Source: Simiduia litorea (GTDB lineage Bacteria > Pseudomonadota > Gammaproteobacteria > Pseudomonadales > Cellvibrionaceae). From it: a DNA stretch of 64,000 bases. This document shows positions 43,061 through 52,700 of the stretch, piece after piece. Every line of letters starts with the position of its first letter. The stretch's first letter is position 1. Position numbers and translations under genes: made by a program. The notes under the pieces were generated by a model. The model saw nothing but the letters and a program-made list of their open reading frames with translations. It did no database searches and was not told where the DNA came from. The DNA lies in the NCBI RefSeq assembly GCF_042853465.1, contig NZ_AP031497.1, positions 3,348,001-3,412,000 of the forward strand, in the 5' to 3' direction.

Positions 43061-43663
43061 TCATTATTCAACAGACGCCGACAATATATTTTCTTGAGCT
43101 GTTTTTCACTCATTATTTCTTAAGCGTTTGATTTAATTAATTTTATCAATATATCGAGTAAGCATTGAAAAAGTTCTTGAACCCATTATCTGAAAAACTG
43201 GCGCTATATATTTTCTAGAATGATTTTAAATATACATCGCAAATCCTTAATTTACATAGAATTTTCCTTACCAACCCAAGTTGCCTGCAGTACAAAACTA
43301 AGCCTTGGCTGCTGAAAAACGGGATTAATCGGCTGATTTTATTGGGAAATCATTCTGGCGCTCAGCTAAATCTGCTATCGCTTCGGCTTTGAACATGCCT
43401 TTGCAGGCTGGCAAGGTCTAGCTGTTAGACGCCGTTTTTCGATTTAAGCGCAGTTGCCAGAAATTCTGCATCGAGGCTCTATAACAGAGGATAAATTTCC
43501 GAGTATGTAAGCAAACAAAGGCGCTGACATATAAGTTTGCTCGCCTCTCTATGGTTAATGGCCTGTCTCATCACCTAGGCCCATAACAAGCGACCGTACC
43601 GTACTCTTTTCGCTTAACTCAGCCAGTAACGGCTAATTCGAATTTCTGTACAATAGGCCGAAA
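43061..43663. other. AT-rich spacer between the insertion sequence and the UPF0149 gene
   Basis: About 600 bases without a supportable gene. The first 230 bases are strongly AT-rich, the rest closer to the chromosome average. GTTAGAC at 43424-43430 resembles an attC box but has no partner at the right distance. TACAAT at 43649-43654 is a possible -10 box for the next gene. Confidence 0.45.
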
Positions 43664-44365
43664 TTGACCTTCAGAGACAAGCCAGTGCCAGACAATTACC
43701 TTACCGATGCCGATATCTCGTTTATTGATGACATGCTAGAAAAGTATGGAGAAGAAGACTCCATTGGTAATTTTTCCGAGCTGGACGGCTTTCTTACGGC
43801 CCTCGTTTCTGGGCCCGAGATGATTATGCCGAGCCAGTGGATGCCCTGGATTTGGGGCGACGAGCAAGACCAGCCGACGTGGGAAACAGACGCTGAAGCC
43901 ACCCAGTTCTTCGAGCTCTTGTTGCGCGCCATGAATGATACCGCCACAAAACTTATGGAGGCGCCCAGCGACTTCCAGCCTATGTTCGAAAACCTATCGA
44001 CCAAAACCCATGAGCAGTGGTTTATGGCCACTTGGTGCCTCGGTTATTTACGCGCGGTATTTATCGGCGATTGGCCTGAAATACCGGAGGAATTTAGCCA
44101 TTGGCTAGCCCTGATCGAGCAACAGAGCTTTGAAGAACAAGCTGACAACCTCCTGGCAGAAGGCTTGGATGCGCAAATTGACATGGCGTCGGAATTGACT
44201 TTGGCCGCGCTGATGTTGCATCGGTTTTGGTTAGAGCAACGACTGCCCGCCCCGTCGCCGCAGATAAACCCGAGCCAACCGCTGCGTTCAGGGCCGAAGG
44301 TAGGTCGCAACGACCCCTGCCCCTGCGGTAGCGGCAAAAAATTTAAACAGTGTTGTTTACATTAA
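43664..44365 (+). CDS. UPF0149/YecA-family protein with SEC-C zinc motif
   Basis: A 233-residue protein with the UPF0149 (YgfB/YecA) domain: NFSELDGFLTALVSGPEMIM, then PSQWMPWIWGDE, and the C-terminal SEC-C zinc motif VGRNDPCPCGSGKKFKQCCL. The SEC-C tail resembles that of SecA. The start is uncertain: TTG at 43664 or GTG at 43685 (AGAGAC upstream). A possible -10 box (TACAAT 43649-43654) lies close to the TTG, which favours the later start. Function unknown. Confidence 0.88.
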   Translation: MTFRDKPVPDNYLTDADISFIDDMLEKYGEEDSIGNFSELDGFLTALVSGPEMIMPSQWMPWIWGDEQDQPTWETDAEATQFFELLLRAMNDTATKLMEAPSDFQPMFENLSTKTHEQWFMATWCLGYLRAVFIGDWPEIPEEFSHWLALIEQQSFEEQADNLLAEGLDAQIDMASELTLAALMLHRFWLEQRLPAPSPQINPSQPLRSGPKVGRNDPCPCGSGKKFKQCCLH

Positions 44366-44386
44366 TACTCGGAAAACGGCTGCGTT

Positions 44387-45346
44387 ATGACTAGCCCTTA
44401 TCTACTTGCCATTCAGTTTACCTTATCGGTAACGGCACCGATTTTTTTGATCGTATTTCTGGGTTTATTTTTAAAACGCACCGGGCGGATTAACGACGAA
44501 TTTATTGGCATAGCATCAAAACTCGTCTTTAACTTGTGTCTGCCTTTGTTGATGTTTTTTGCCATTATTCAAAGCGACATAGACTGGCAAACGCAACATA
44601 GCTTAGCCCTATTTTCGGCAACCGCAGCAGCGTTGAGTTTCTTAGTTTTTTGGTGGTTGGCGCAAAGATTTATCGCCGTACCAGAAGATAGAGGGGTGGC
44701 TGTGCAAAGCGCCTTTCGCAGCAACTTAGGTATTATGGGCATCGCGCTTTGCGCCAAGGCCTTTGCCGAACCCGGTTTAGCCGTTGCCGCGCTGATTCTC
44801 GCCGTGGTAACGCCCATTTATAATGTGCTATCTATTTACGCACTTACCCGCAGCTTAGCCGCTAACACCCGTATGCACTGGGGTCAGTTATTGTTGGGGA
44901 TATTAAAAAACCCCTTAATCGTGTCCATCGGTTTGGCCTTCGTTTTTGTGGCGCTCGATCTCACTTTGCCGTTATTTCTCGAAGATACCGGCCGCTACCT
45001 CAGCCGCATGACGCTACCGCTAGCACTGATTACCATAGGCGGCAGTTTATCGCTCTCGGCACTGCGTAACGCCAGCGCGCTATCCGCCTGGATAGTATTC
45101 GCCAAAATCGTTGTTGTACCGGTAGCCATCACCGGCTTTGCCTGGTTGTTGGGTTTCAGGGGTATTGAGTTGGGCTGCATTTTATTGATGTTTGCGAGCC
45201 CAACCGCAGCAGCGGCCTTTGTTATGACCCGCGCCATCGGCGGTAATCACCAACTCGCCTCAAACACCATCGCCATCAGCACCTTAGCCAGCGCCATCAC
45301 CATCAGCACGTTTCTTTACGGCTTGAACCTCGCGGGTATTTTTTAA
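44387..45346 (+). CDS. AEC-family (auxin efflux carrier type) transporter
   Basis: Inner-membrane transporter of 319 residues with about ten hydrophobic segments in two five-helix halves. Family segments are APIFLIVFLGLFLKRTGRIN, then KLVFNLCLPLLMFFAI near the start and LASNTIAISTLASAITIS near the end. Bacterial AEC proteins export or import organic acids such as malate; the substrate here is unknown. It lies 21 bases after the UPF0149 gene, so it may be co-transcribed. Confidence 0.9.
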   Translation: MTSPYLLAIQFTLSVTAPIFLIVFLGLFLKRTGRINDEFIGIASKLVFNLCLPLLMFFAIIQSDIDWQTQHSLALFSATAAALSFLVFWWLAQRFIAVPEDRGVAVQSAFRSNLGIMGIALCAKAFAEPGLAVAALILAVVTPIYNVLSIYALTRSLAANTRMHWGQLLLGILKNPLIVSIGLAFVFVALDLTLPLFLEDTGRYLSRMTLPLALITIGGSLSLSALRNASALSAWIVFAKIVVVPVAITGFAWLLGFRGIELGCILLMFASPTAAAAFVMTRAIGGNHQLASNTIAISTLASAITISTFLYGLNLAGIF

Positions 45347-45628
45347 TTGATCGAGCCTCATACCGAACACAGTCGCTACAGCTTGCTCACTGATCAGCAT
45401 CGAAACGCCACCGATTAGATCCACGCCTTAGTACCTTAGGCTAAGCAATAAAGCCAACCGTGCCAATCAATCTCACAGCAAGCCGAGACAAGCGTGCAAA
45501 CCGGCGGGCTCACATCGCCATTAGGTACCACCGTCTAGGTTACATTTATTTTTTTTGCCTTAGCCGCTAAGCCTTACGCCATCAGATTTCCACGTCATTT
45601 GGGTTTATGAAACAAAGCCACAGCAAAA

Positions 45629-45642
45629 TGTAAGCGCTTTAC
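45629..45642 (+). promoter_or_regulatory. Second LacI-type palindrome upstream of the laminarinase gene
   Basis: TGTAAGCGCTTTAC is a near-palindrome with the AAGCGCTT core common to LacI-family operators of glucan or glucoside genes. It lies 24 bases before the other operator and is not found upstream of the chitinases. Confidence 0.45.
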
Positions 45643-45665
45643 TTCGGGAAAAAGCTGCAAGATTA

Positions 45666-45679
45666 TGACAACGTTGTCG
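45666..45679 (+). promoter_or_regulatory. LacI-type operator shared with chitinase 1
   Basis: TGACAACGTTGTCG contains the perfect 12-base palindrome GACAACGTTGTC, identical to operator 2 of chitinase 1 (31492-31503). It lies 139 bases before the laminarinase start. Confidence 0.78.
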
Positions 45680-45818
45680 ATTTTAAGGCGCGCTTAGAGG
45701 CTCGATAAACCCTAACTTTTCACGCCACCGGCAACACCCGGACAGGTTTGACCGCCCTAGGCTTCAACCAGCTTGTTAAGGGACGTCATCAATAATAATT
45801 TCTGACAGGAACCTAAAC

Positions 45819-47339
45819 ATGATTTTTTCCCAGACTCAGCGAGCCATACGCTCGCTATTACCCCTAGCCATAGGCTTAACCCTTGCCGTTGGCGCGCAGG
45901 CAGCCACTTTCCAAGCCGAAGATTACAATGTGTTTTTCGACACCACACCAGGCAACTCGGGCGGCGCCTATCGCGCTGACGATGTCGATATAGAAGTCAC
46001 CACCGATACCGGCGGTGGGCACAATGTGGGTTGGATTGAGCAAGGGGAATGGCTAGTTTACCAAAACCTCAACATACCCAGCACAGGCAATTACAAAATT
46101 CGCTTGCGCGTCGCCAGCCCTTCTGGCGCTACCGCCTCCACCGATTTAAACGGCGGCAGCATTATTCTGGGCAACGTTAACATTCCCGCCACCGGCGGCT
46201 GGCAAACCTGGCAAACCGTCGAGATCACCAAGCAGATTAATGCAGGCACTTACAACTTGGGCGTTTTTGCGCAAACTGGCAACTGGAATCTCAACTGGAT
46301 AGAAGTGGTTGCGGTTGGCGGTAACGCATCCGGTAATGTGGTGATCAACCAACACTGCAACCATACAGGTTGGTCCGTAGGTTTAGACGTAGGTTCTTAC
46401 ACGCTTAGCAATTTACAAGCGCGCGGTTTTGTTAACAATGACGCATCCTCACTGCTCATTCAGCCCGGCTATGAGGCTGTCCTTTTTCAAGACAACAACT
46501 TCACCGGCAGCTCATTGGTGGTGAAAGCGAGTGATGACTGCTTGGTAAACGAAGGCTTCAATGATCTAACCAGCTCCATGATTGTACGCAAAGCTGGCGC
46601 CAATAATAATTTGGCCTGGGCCGATGAATTCGACAGCATCAACACCAACCATTGGACTTTTGAAACCGGTGGCGGCGGCTGGGGCAATAATGAATTGCAG
46701 TACTACACCAACGGTCAAAATGCGTCCATACAATACGATGCGGCGGCGGGCAGTAATGTGCTGGTACTCGAGGCACGCAAAGGTAACCCTGCGAACTATA
46801 ACTGCTGGTACGGTAGCTGTACTTACACCTCCACACGTATGATTACCCGCGATAAAAAGTCCTTTCAGTACGGCCGCATTGAGGCCCGTCTAAAGCTGCC
46901 GCAAACGCAAGGCATCTGGCCTGCATTTTGGGCACTGGGCAACGCCTTTGGCAGCCAAGGTTGGCCACAAGGTGGCGAGATCGACATCATGGAGCACGTC
47001 GGTTACGAGCCAACCTTAACCCACGGCGCGCTACACGGCCCAGGTTATTCAGGCAATACGCCCATCACCGGCACCCACAATGTGGGTGAGGTTGTCAGCG
47101 CTAACTATCACGTTTACGCGGTAGAATGGAGTGCGTCGGAAATTCGCTGGTTCGTAGACGGCCACAATTTCTACACCGCTAGCCGCGCGCAGGTGGAGCA
47201 ATATGGTCAATGGGTATACGACCAACCCTTCTGGTTATTGTTGAACGTCGCCGTTGGCGGCAACTGGCCGGGCAGCCCGGATGGCAGTTCCACCTTCCCG
47301 CAAAAAATGATGGTGGATTACATTCGGGTTTATCAGTAA
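45819..47339 (+). CDS. Secreted GH16 endo-beta-1,3-glucanase (laminarinase) with CBM6 and crystallin-like domains
   Basis: A 506-residue secreted enzyme. Order: signal peptide (LGLTLAVGAQA type, to about residue 28); a CBM6 module (FQAEDYNVFFDTTPGNSGGA to about residue 165, with GGGHNVGWIEQGEWLVY); a beta/gamma-crystallin-like domain (about 170-262, YEAVLFQDNNFTGSSLVV and FNDLTSSMIV); and GH16 (about 268-506). The catalytic motif GEIDIMEH gives Glu387, Asp389 and Glu392. The sequence around GQYGRIEARLKLPQ-like text and ATRMITRDK-like text is typical of laminarinases, not agarases. It is probably controlled by the operator shared with chitinase 1. Confidence 0.93.
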   Translation: MIFSQTQRAIRSLLPLAIGLTLAVGAQAATFQAEDYNVFFDTTPGNSGGAYRADDVDIEVTTDTGGGHNVGWIEQGEWLVYQNLNIPSTGNYKIRLRVASPSGATASTDLNGGSIILGNVNIPATGGWQTWQTVEITKQINAGTYNLGVFAQTGNWNLNWIEVVAVGGNASGNVVINQHCNHTGWSVGLDVGSYTLSNLQARGFVNNDASSLLIQPGYEAVLFQDNNFTGSSLVVKASDDCLVNEGFNDLTSSMIVRKAGANNNLAWADEFDSINTNHWTFETGGGGWGNNELQYYTNGQNASIQYDAAAGSNVLVLEARKGNPANYNCWYGSCTYTSTRMITRDKKSFQYGRIEARLKLPQTQGIWPAFWALGNAFGSQGWPQGGEIDIMEHVGYEPTLTHGALHGPGYSGNTPITGTHNVGEVVSANYHVYAVEWSASEIRWFVDGHNFYTASRAQVEQYGQWVYDQPFWLLLNVAVGGNWPGSPDGSSTFPQKMMVDYIRVYQ

Positions 47340-47358
47340 CGCCGTAGCAGGTACTTAG

Positions 47359-47389
47359 AAAAAAGGCCATTTTCACAAATGGCCTTTTT
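47359..47389 (+). terminator. Rho-independent terminator of the laminarinase gene
   Basis: AAAAAAGGCCATTT and AAATGGCCTTTTT pair around TCAC, 20 bases after the stop. The flanking A and T runs make it usable from both strands, so it may also serve the convergent glutathione transferase gene. Confidence 0.92.
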
Positions 47390-47442
47390 CGCTTCCGAAC
47401 TAAATAAAAACTTCATCAAGCAACTAACATTTTAGCTCAAGC

Positions 47443-48060
47443 TTAAGCACGCTTGTCGTAATAAGCTTTTACTTTAGGTTCGTTAGCAATGTGTTGCTCG
47501 TGAGCCACTAAGGTAGGCGCGAGCTTTTTCACTAAATCCGTAGGAATGTGATCGAGCTGACCGGAGCTCAGCCAGCGCGTGGTAACAAACACTTTGAAAT
47601 CGGCAATGGAGAGTCGGTTGTCGGCAAAATATTTTTCGCCCTGCTTGATCAAGCGCGCCTCTAACCACTGAATATACGTCGTTAACGGCCCAGCCACCAA
47701 AGCCTCGCGCGCGGTTTTTAGTGCATCGCCAGAGAGACCAAAGGTCGCCACCAATTTATGGGTCATATCTTCTATGACATCCATCACTTCATCGCACAAC
47801 AGCGCCTGATAATCATCCTTTGGGTACAGGCCCGCTTGCTTGCCAAAGTATCGGCACAAGGCCGTAGATTGGGTGAGCGTTTGGCCATCAATGTCAACGG
47901 TTGGCACTTGGCCAAAGGGCGTATTTTTTCGGACTTCCGCAAACTCGGGAAAGGTGAACCGATGGTCTTCAAAGGGTAAACCCGCGCAATGTAACGCTAA
48001 GCGAATAGGCTCACCACGGCCGCCATCTACGTCAAAATAAGTCACTTTAATCTTTGGCAT
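47443..48060 (-). CDS. Glutathione S-transferase (sigma-like)
   Basis: A 205-residue cytosolic transferase. The N-terminal thioredoxin-like domain starts KIKVTYFDVDGGRGEPIRLA (catalytic Tyr near residue 7) with the glutathione-binding text FGQVPTVDIDGQTLTQSTAL; the alpha-helical domain follows with LSIADFKVFVTTRWLSSG. ATG 48060 was chosen because GGAGAAGG lies just upstream; a GTG four codons earlier is in frame. The role is probably detoxification. Substrate unknown. Confidence 0.92.
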   Translation of the reverse strand: MPKIKVTYFDVDGGRGEPIRLALHCAGLPFEDHRFTFPEFAEVRKNTPFGQVPTVDIDGQTLTQSTALCRYFGKQAGLYPKDDYQALLCDEVMDVIEDMTHKLVATFGLSGDALKTAREALVAGPLTTYIQWLEARLIKQGEKYFADNRLSIADFKVFVTTRWLSSGQLDHIPTDLVKKLAPTLVAHEQHIANEPKVKAYYDKRA

Positions 48061-48496
48061 ATCCTTCTCCACTTCAATAGGGCTAACAGGGTTAAATATT
48101 TAGTGTACCTAGCAACCGTTGGAACCGATCTACATCAGCTTGGCAAACAATGTCGTCGCCGATCTCTGCCCACACAATAGAGCGTGTAAGACCTCTAGGC
48201 AATGCTCGCAATCATTGTCTCGACGCTGTACTAGCCTAAACACTAGCGCCAACAGGTTTAGCTCAGGTCATCGGCCTGAAGATGCGGCTCAGGAGCACTC
48301 CATTCAGCCAAACATCCTATCGCCAAACTAGACGATTCAGCCCAGAATCGGCTCCCCATTAACCTCAATTCCGGCCATATTGGTTGCGATTAAACCCATA
48401 CAACTATAAGGGTTATTCGGCGGCCAGCCTCAGCCCACAGCACAGATTTAGCTGCTAAAGTTAAAGGTCAGTCCTAGCTTTAGAGCAGTGAATTAG
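48061..48496. other. Spacer before the binding-protein gene
   Basis: About 435 bases between divergent genes. No coding region, repeat or clear promoter was recognised. Confidence 0.4.
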
Positions 48497-49738
48497 ATGA
48501 GACAACCTTGGGGTAACATCGCGCAGGCCGCTACCATAAGCCTTATCTGCCTTGTTACTTGCCTGACCACTCGGGCTTGGGGCAGCACTGCCTCCCCGCT
48601 TCGCATCTACCTAGATGCCGACCGCACCCACAACCAAGCCTCGGCACTGGCCATAGAGCGCGGCTTACAGATCGCTCTTGATGAAGTCGACAATCAAATA
48701 CAGGGTCACCCCATCGAGCTAATACCGCTGGATCACAGGGGCAACACACGGCGTAGCAAGTTACATATGGACAAGGCGTTAGCTGATCCGAACACTCTCT
48801 TAATCATGGCCGGCTTACACTCGCCACCACTGATCAAATACCGAGACTTTATTAACCAAAATGAATTACTGACGCTGGTCCCCTGGGCGGCAGGTGGGCC
48901 AATTACCCGCTACCCAGCAGCTGAAAATTGGATATTTAGGCTCTCCGTGGACGACACCAAGGCTGGTAACAAACTCGCCAACTTTGCCACCAAAACCAAA
49001 GGCTGCAAAAAGCCGCATTTATTGCTTGAGCAAACGCCGTGGGGGGAAAGCAACCAAGCCAACCTGATTCAGGCGGTACGCCAAGAACGCAATGCAGACC
49101 CTCTAACGAGTTGGTTTAACTGGGAAGTCAGCACCGAAAGCGCTCGCATTATGCTGCGGAGCATTCGCGACTTGAGTGCAGATTGTATTATTTACGTGGG
49201 CAATAGCCGCGATATCCGCACTATCATTGAAGCGAACAAAACCCTAGCTGAACCACTAAATCTACCAATTATCAGCCACTGGGGCATTACAGGCGGCAAC
49301 TTTGAAGTTATGGTGTCCGCGGAGGATCGCGACAATCTGGATTTAAGCTTTCTCCAGACCTGTTTTTCTTTTATATCATCAAAACCTACTCCTCTCTCAA
49401 CCGAGGTGGTAGCAAAAACCATTGAACGTTACGCAGACATTACCTCAGCCAGTGATATCAAAGCGCCCACCGGTTTCATCCACGCCTATGATTTAGGTCG
49501 ATTGCTGATACAGGCCCTAAATCAATTTGAACTCTCTGACGACACGAGAACAACCAGAGCAAAACTTCGCAACCAACTGGAAAATATTACAACGCCTGTC
49601 AAGGGCTTAATTAAAACCTACCAACAACCGTTTCGCCAATACAGCGCGAGCGATACCGATGCCCATGAAGCACTTGGCAAAGACGATCTATGCATGGGTC
49701 GATTCACTGACAACAACGATATTGAGCTACTACCTTAG
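48497..49738 (+). CDS. Periplasmic ligand-binding protein (Leu/Ile/Val-binding type)
   Basis: A 413-residue exported protein of the type I periplasmic binding fold (Peripla_BP_6). The signal peptide (ISLICLVTCLTTRAWGS) is followed by LRIYLDADRTHNQASALAIE and RGLQIALDEVDNQIQGHPIE; the hinge region WGITGGNFEVMVSAEDRDNL and GFIHAYDLGRLLIQALNQF are also family-like. No permease or ATPase gene is adjacent; instead the next gene, 16 bases on, is a membrane hybrid histidine kinase. It is therefore probably a sensory subunit rather than a transporter part. Confidence 0.85.
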   Translation: MRQPWGNIAQAATISLICLVTCLTTRAWGSTASPLRIYLDADRTHNQASALAIERGLQIALDEVDNQIQGHPIELIPLDHRGNTRRSKLHMDKALADPNTLLIMAGLHSPPLIKYRDFINQNELLTLVPWAAGGPITRYPAAENWIFRLSVDDTKAGNKLANFATKTKGCKKPHLLLEQTPWGESNQANLIQAVRQERNADPLTSWFNWEVSTESARIMLRSIRDLSADCIIYVGNSRDIRTIIEANKTLAEPLNLPIISHWGITGGNFEVMVSAEDRDNLDLSFLQTCFSFISSKPTPLSTEVVAKTIERYADITSASDIKAPTGFIHAYDLGRLLIQALNQFELSDDTRTTRAKLRNQLENITTPVKGLIKTYQQPFRQYSASDTDAHEALGKDDLCMGRFTDNNDIELLP

Positions 49739-49754
49739 AGGAAAGACTTAAAGC

Positions 49755-52700
49755 ATGGAGGACCCGGCAGAGAATAAAACCAAAAAAGGAAACAGCGTCA
49801 CCCTTACCTTTATTGTCGTTATGATGCTGTCTTTCTTTGCATCACTCTTTGTAGCAAGCCTGTTCGTTAGCCCAAGTGTCGACAACGCCATAGAAACGCT
49901 CCAGCAAACCAATAGCCACGCCGAGGCAAACCTATCCACCAAGCTACTCGAGCAATATATACAGGACAGGGTGAAAGTCTTACGCGACATTGCAAAATAT
50001 CCCGTCCTAAAAAATGCCGTTATGGAAACAGGCTTTAGCCAAGCAGATCTCAACGATTTTCTCAGTGACATAAATATACTAAGCAATCGCGAAGATTTAG
50101 CGGTGTTAAATATTTCTGCAAGCCCACTCTACGACAGACACAAAAAGCCAAAAACCTACAACGCTGAAGACGCTTGGTTTAACCGGTTAATTGAAGGCGC
50201 CAGCGATCAAGAAATTAACCTGATCAATGAGGGTACAATCACCTACATCCAAATTGCCGTTCCTATTAACCTAGGTGGCTACCCTGAGGGGGTCCTGGTA
50301 AGTGAGATAAAACTTGATCTCGATCGGCTTTTCGCCAAGCTTATATCAAACTCAAACAGAGCCATTGTTTTAACCAAAGATGGCGTAAAGATCAGCACAT
50401 CAAAGACACTAAACGACACTGATGCCGTCACTATTACAAAACATCTCCCTTTTTCTAGAATAGCGTTAAACTACCAACTAAGTGCTCCGCAACTAAAACA
50501 AGAGAAATTTAGCGCAATACTGAAAATCATGCTTAGCGTACTATTGAGCATAATTACCGCCTTTAGCATTCTTTACATTACCGGCAAAAAAACACTACTA
50601 AACCCCTACAGAAAACTTCAATCCTCACAAACAGAGCTTAAATACGCCAAGGAGCTCGCGGAAAAAAGCGCCGAACAGGCGAAGCAATCAGCCGCCGAAC
50701 TCGCGCAAGAAAAAGAAGCACTAAAATTAAGTGAAGCGAGATTTAAACTCGCGACGGAAGGGAGCAACGACGGCATCTGGGATTGGAATATTGTAACCAA
50801 AAAAATCTACTTTTCGCCCAGACTAAGAGAGCTTTTGGGCTACGCTGGCGACGACACTAAAAATTTACCTAACGACTGGCCAGCTTGGCAGGAAAAATTT
50901 CACCCTGACGATTCCGAGCCAAGCTACCTTGCGCTACTTAATCACATAAAGTATTCAACGCCCTATGATATAGAATTTCGATTGCAACATAAAAGTGGTA
51001 ACTATCGATTTTTTCGATCTAGAGGCAACGCCCTAAGAAATGAGCAAGGCGATGCCATACGAATGGCTGGCTCGGTAACAGACATTACCTCACGAATTCT
51101 TCAGCAACAAGACTTGGAGAAAGCTCGCATAGAAGCAGAAAATGCCAACCAAGCTAAGAGTGAATTCCTGGCAAGCATGAGCCATGAAATAAGAACACCC
51201 ATGAACGGTGTTATTGGTATGTTATCAATCCTCGACAACAGCAATCTCAATCAGGAACAGCGCCGACAACTGAACATCGCCAAATCGAGCGCCGGATATT
51301 TGCTAAACATTATCAACGATATATTAGATTTCTCAAAAATTGACGCACGAAAATTATCCATCGAAAAAATAGATTTTAGCCCCATTAAAATGTTTAGTGA
51401 TTTTTCAGATGGTATGGCTTTGCGTGTTGCGGAGAAAGATTTGGAATTGGTGCTCGACCTACGCGAGCTTCCCACCAATTTTGTCACAGGAGATCCATCC
51501 AGAATAAGACAGGTTTTAACCAACTTAGTAGGCAACGCAATAAAGTTCACTGAGCAAGGTGAAATCACACTAAAAGCCAGCATAACGAACATGGATAAAA
51601 CGCAATGCCGGCTACAGTGTTGGGTCAAAGATACTGGCATCGGTATTTCAAAAAGCCAACAAGACAAGCTTTTTAAACCATTCACTCAAGCCGATAGCTC
51701 TACCACACGCAAGTACGGTGGCACAGGTTTAGGTTTAACCATTTGTAAGCACTTATGTGAACTCATGGGTGGCTCAATAAAGGTAGAAAGCACGCAGGGG
51801 GTTGGATCTGAATTCTATTGCGATTTTGTATTACACAAATCTAAACGCAAGCAAATACCAATGCCCAATATTTCGCCCTACGATGCCAGAGTGTTGGTTA
51901 TTGATGACAATACAACAAATTGTGACGTGTTAACCGATCAGCTAAATAGGTGGGGCGCCCATGCATCAGCGGCTTATAACGCAGAACAAGCGATGCAACT
52001 ATTACACCAAGCTGTAGACAGCAAGCATCCCTTTAATCTTGTTTTTCTGGATCTACAAATGCCAGAAGTGGATGGCGTACAGCTGGCCAAAGAAATTCGC
52101 CAATCTGAAGAATTTAAGGACCTTAAACTAGTACTTATGATTTCCCAGCCGCAACCTGGTGATGCGCGAAAGTACGCTGAGCTTGGGATACAGGCCTATT
52201 TTCCGAAACCCGTCACTATCAGTGACTTACTCAGCGCAATCTCCATACTGATCGACGACGGCGAAGCAATTAAGGCCGCGCAGCCATTGCTAACGCAACA
52301 TTTTGTCAACGAGTTCACGCCTTCCAATGCGCACGTCGAATCACTGCACGGGCTGAAACTACTGGTGGTAGAGGATAACGAAGTGAACCGAGAGGTTGTG
52401 CGGATGATGTTGGCGGATTTTGGTATTCAGCCAGCCTTTGCAGAAGACGGCAAGGCGGCACTTAATTGCCTGCTTGAACAATCGACAGGGGAGCAATTTG
52501 AATTAGTATTAATGGATTGCCAGATGCCGGTTATGGACGGATTTGCTGCCACCCGGGCAATTCGTCAAGGCCTAGCGGGCGATCATAATCGCACAATTCC
52601 GATCATCGCCATGACCGCCAATGCCATGGCTGGCGATCGCGAACAATGCTTAGATTCAGGTATGGATGACTATCTGAGCAAACCCATCGATAGCCTACTA

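Larger units (their letters stand above)
45347..45818. other. Upstream region of the laminarinase gene
   Basis: About 470 bases without a gene. It contains two palindromic operator-like sites (45629-45642 and 45666-45679) followed by a roughly 140-base leader before the laminarinase ATG. Confidence 0.6.

Noticed and set aside
43424..43430. GTTAGAC box resembling a third attC end
   Set aside because: No complementary RYYYAAC box or paired arms were found within 140 bases on either side.
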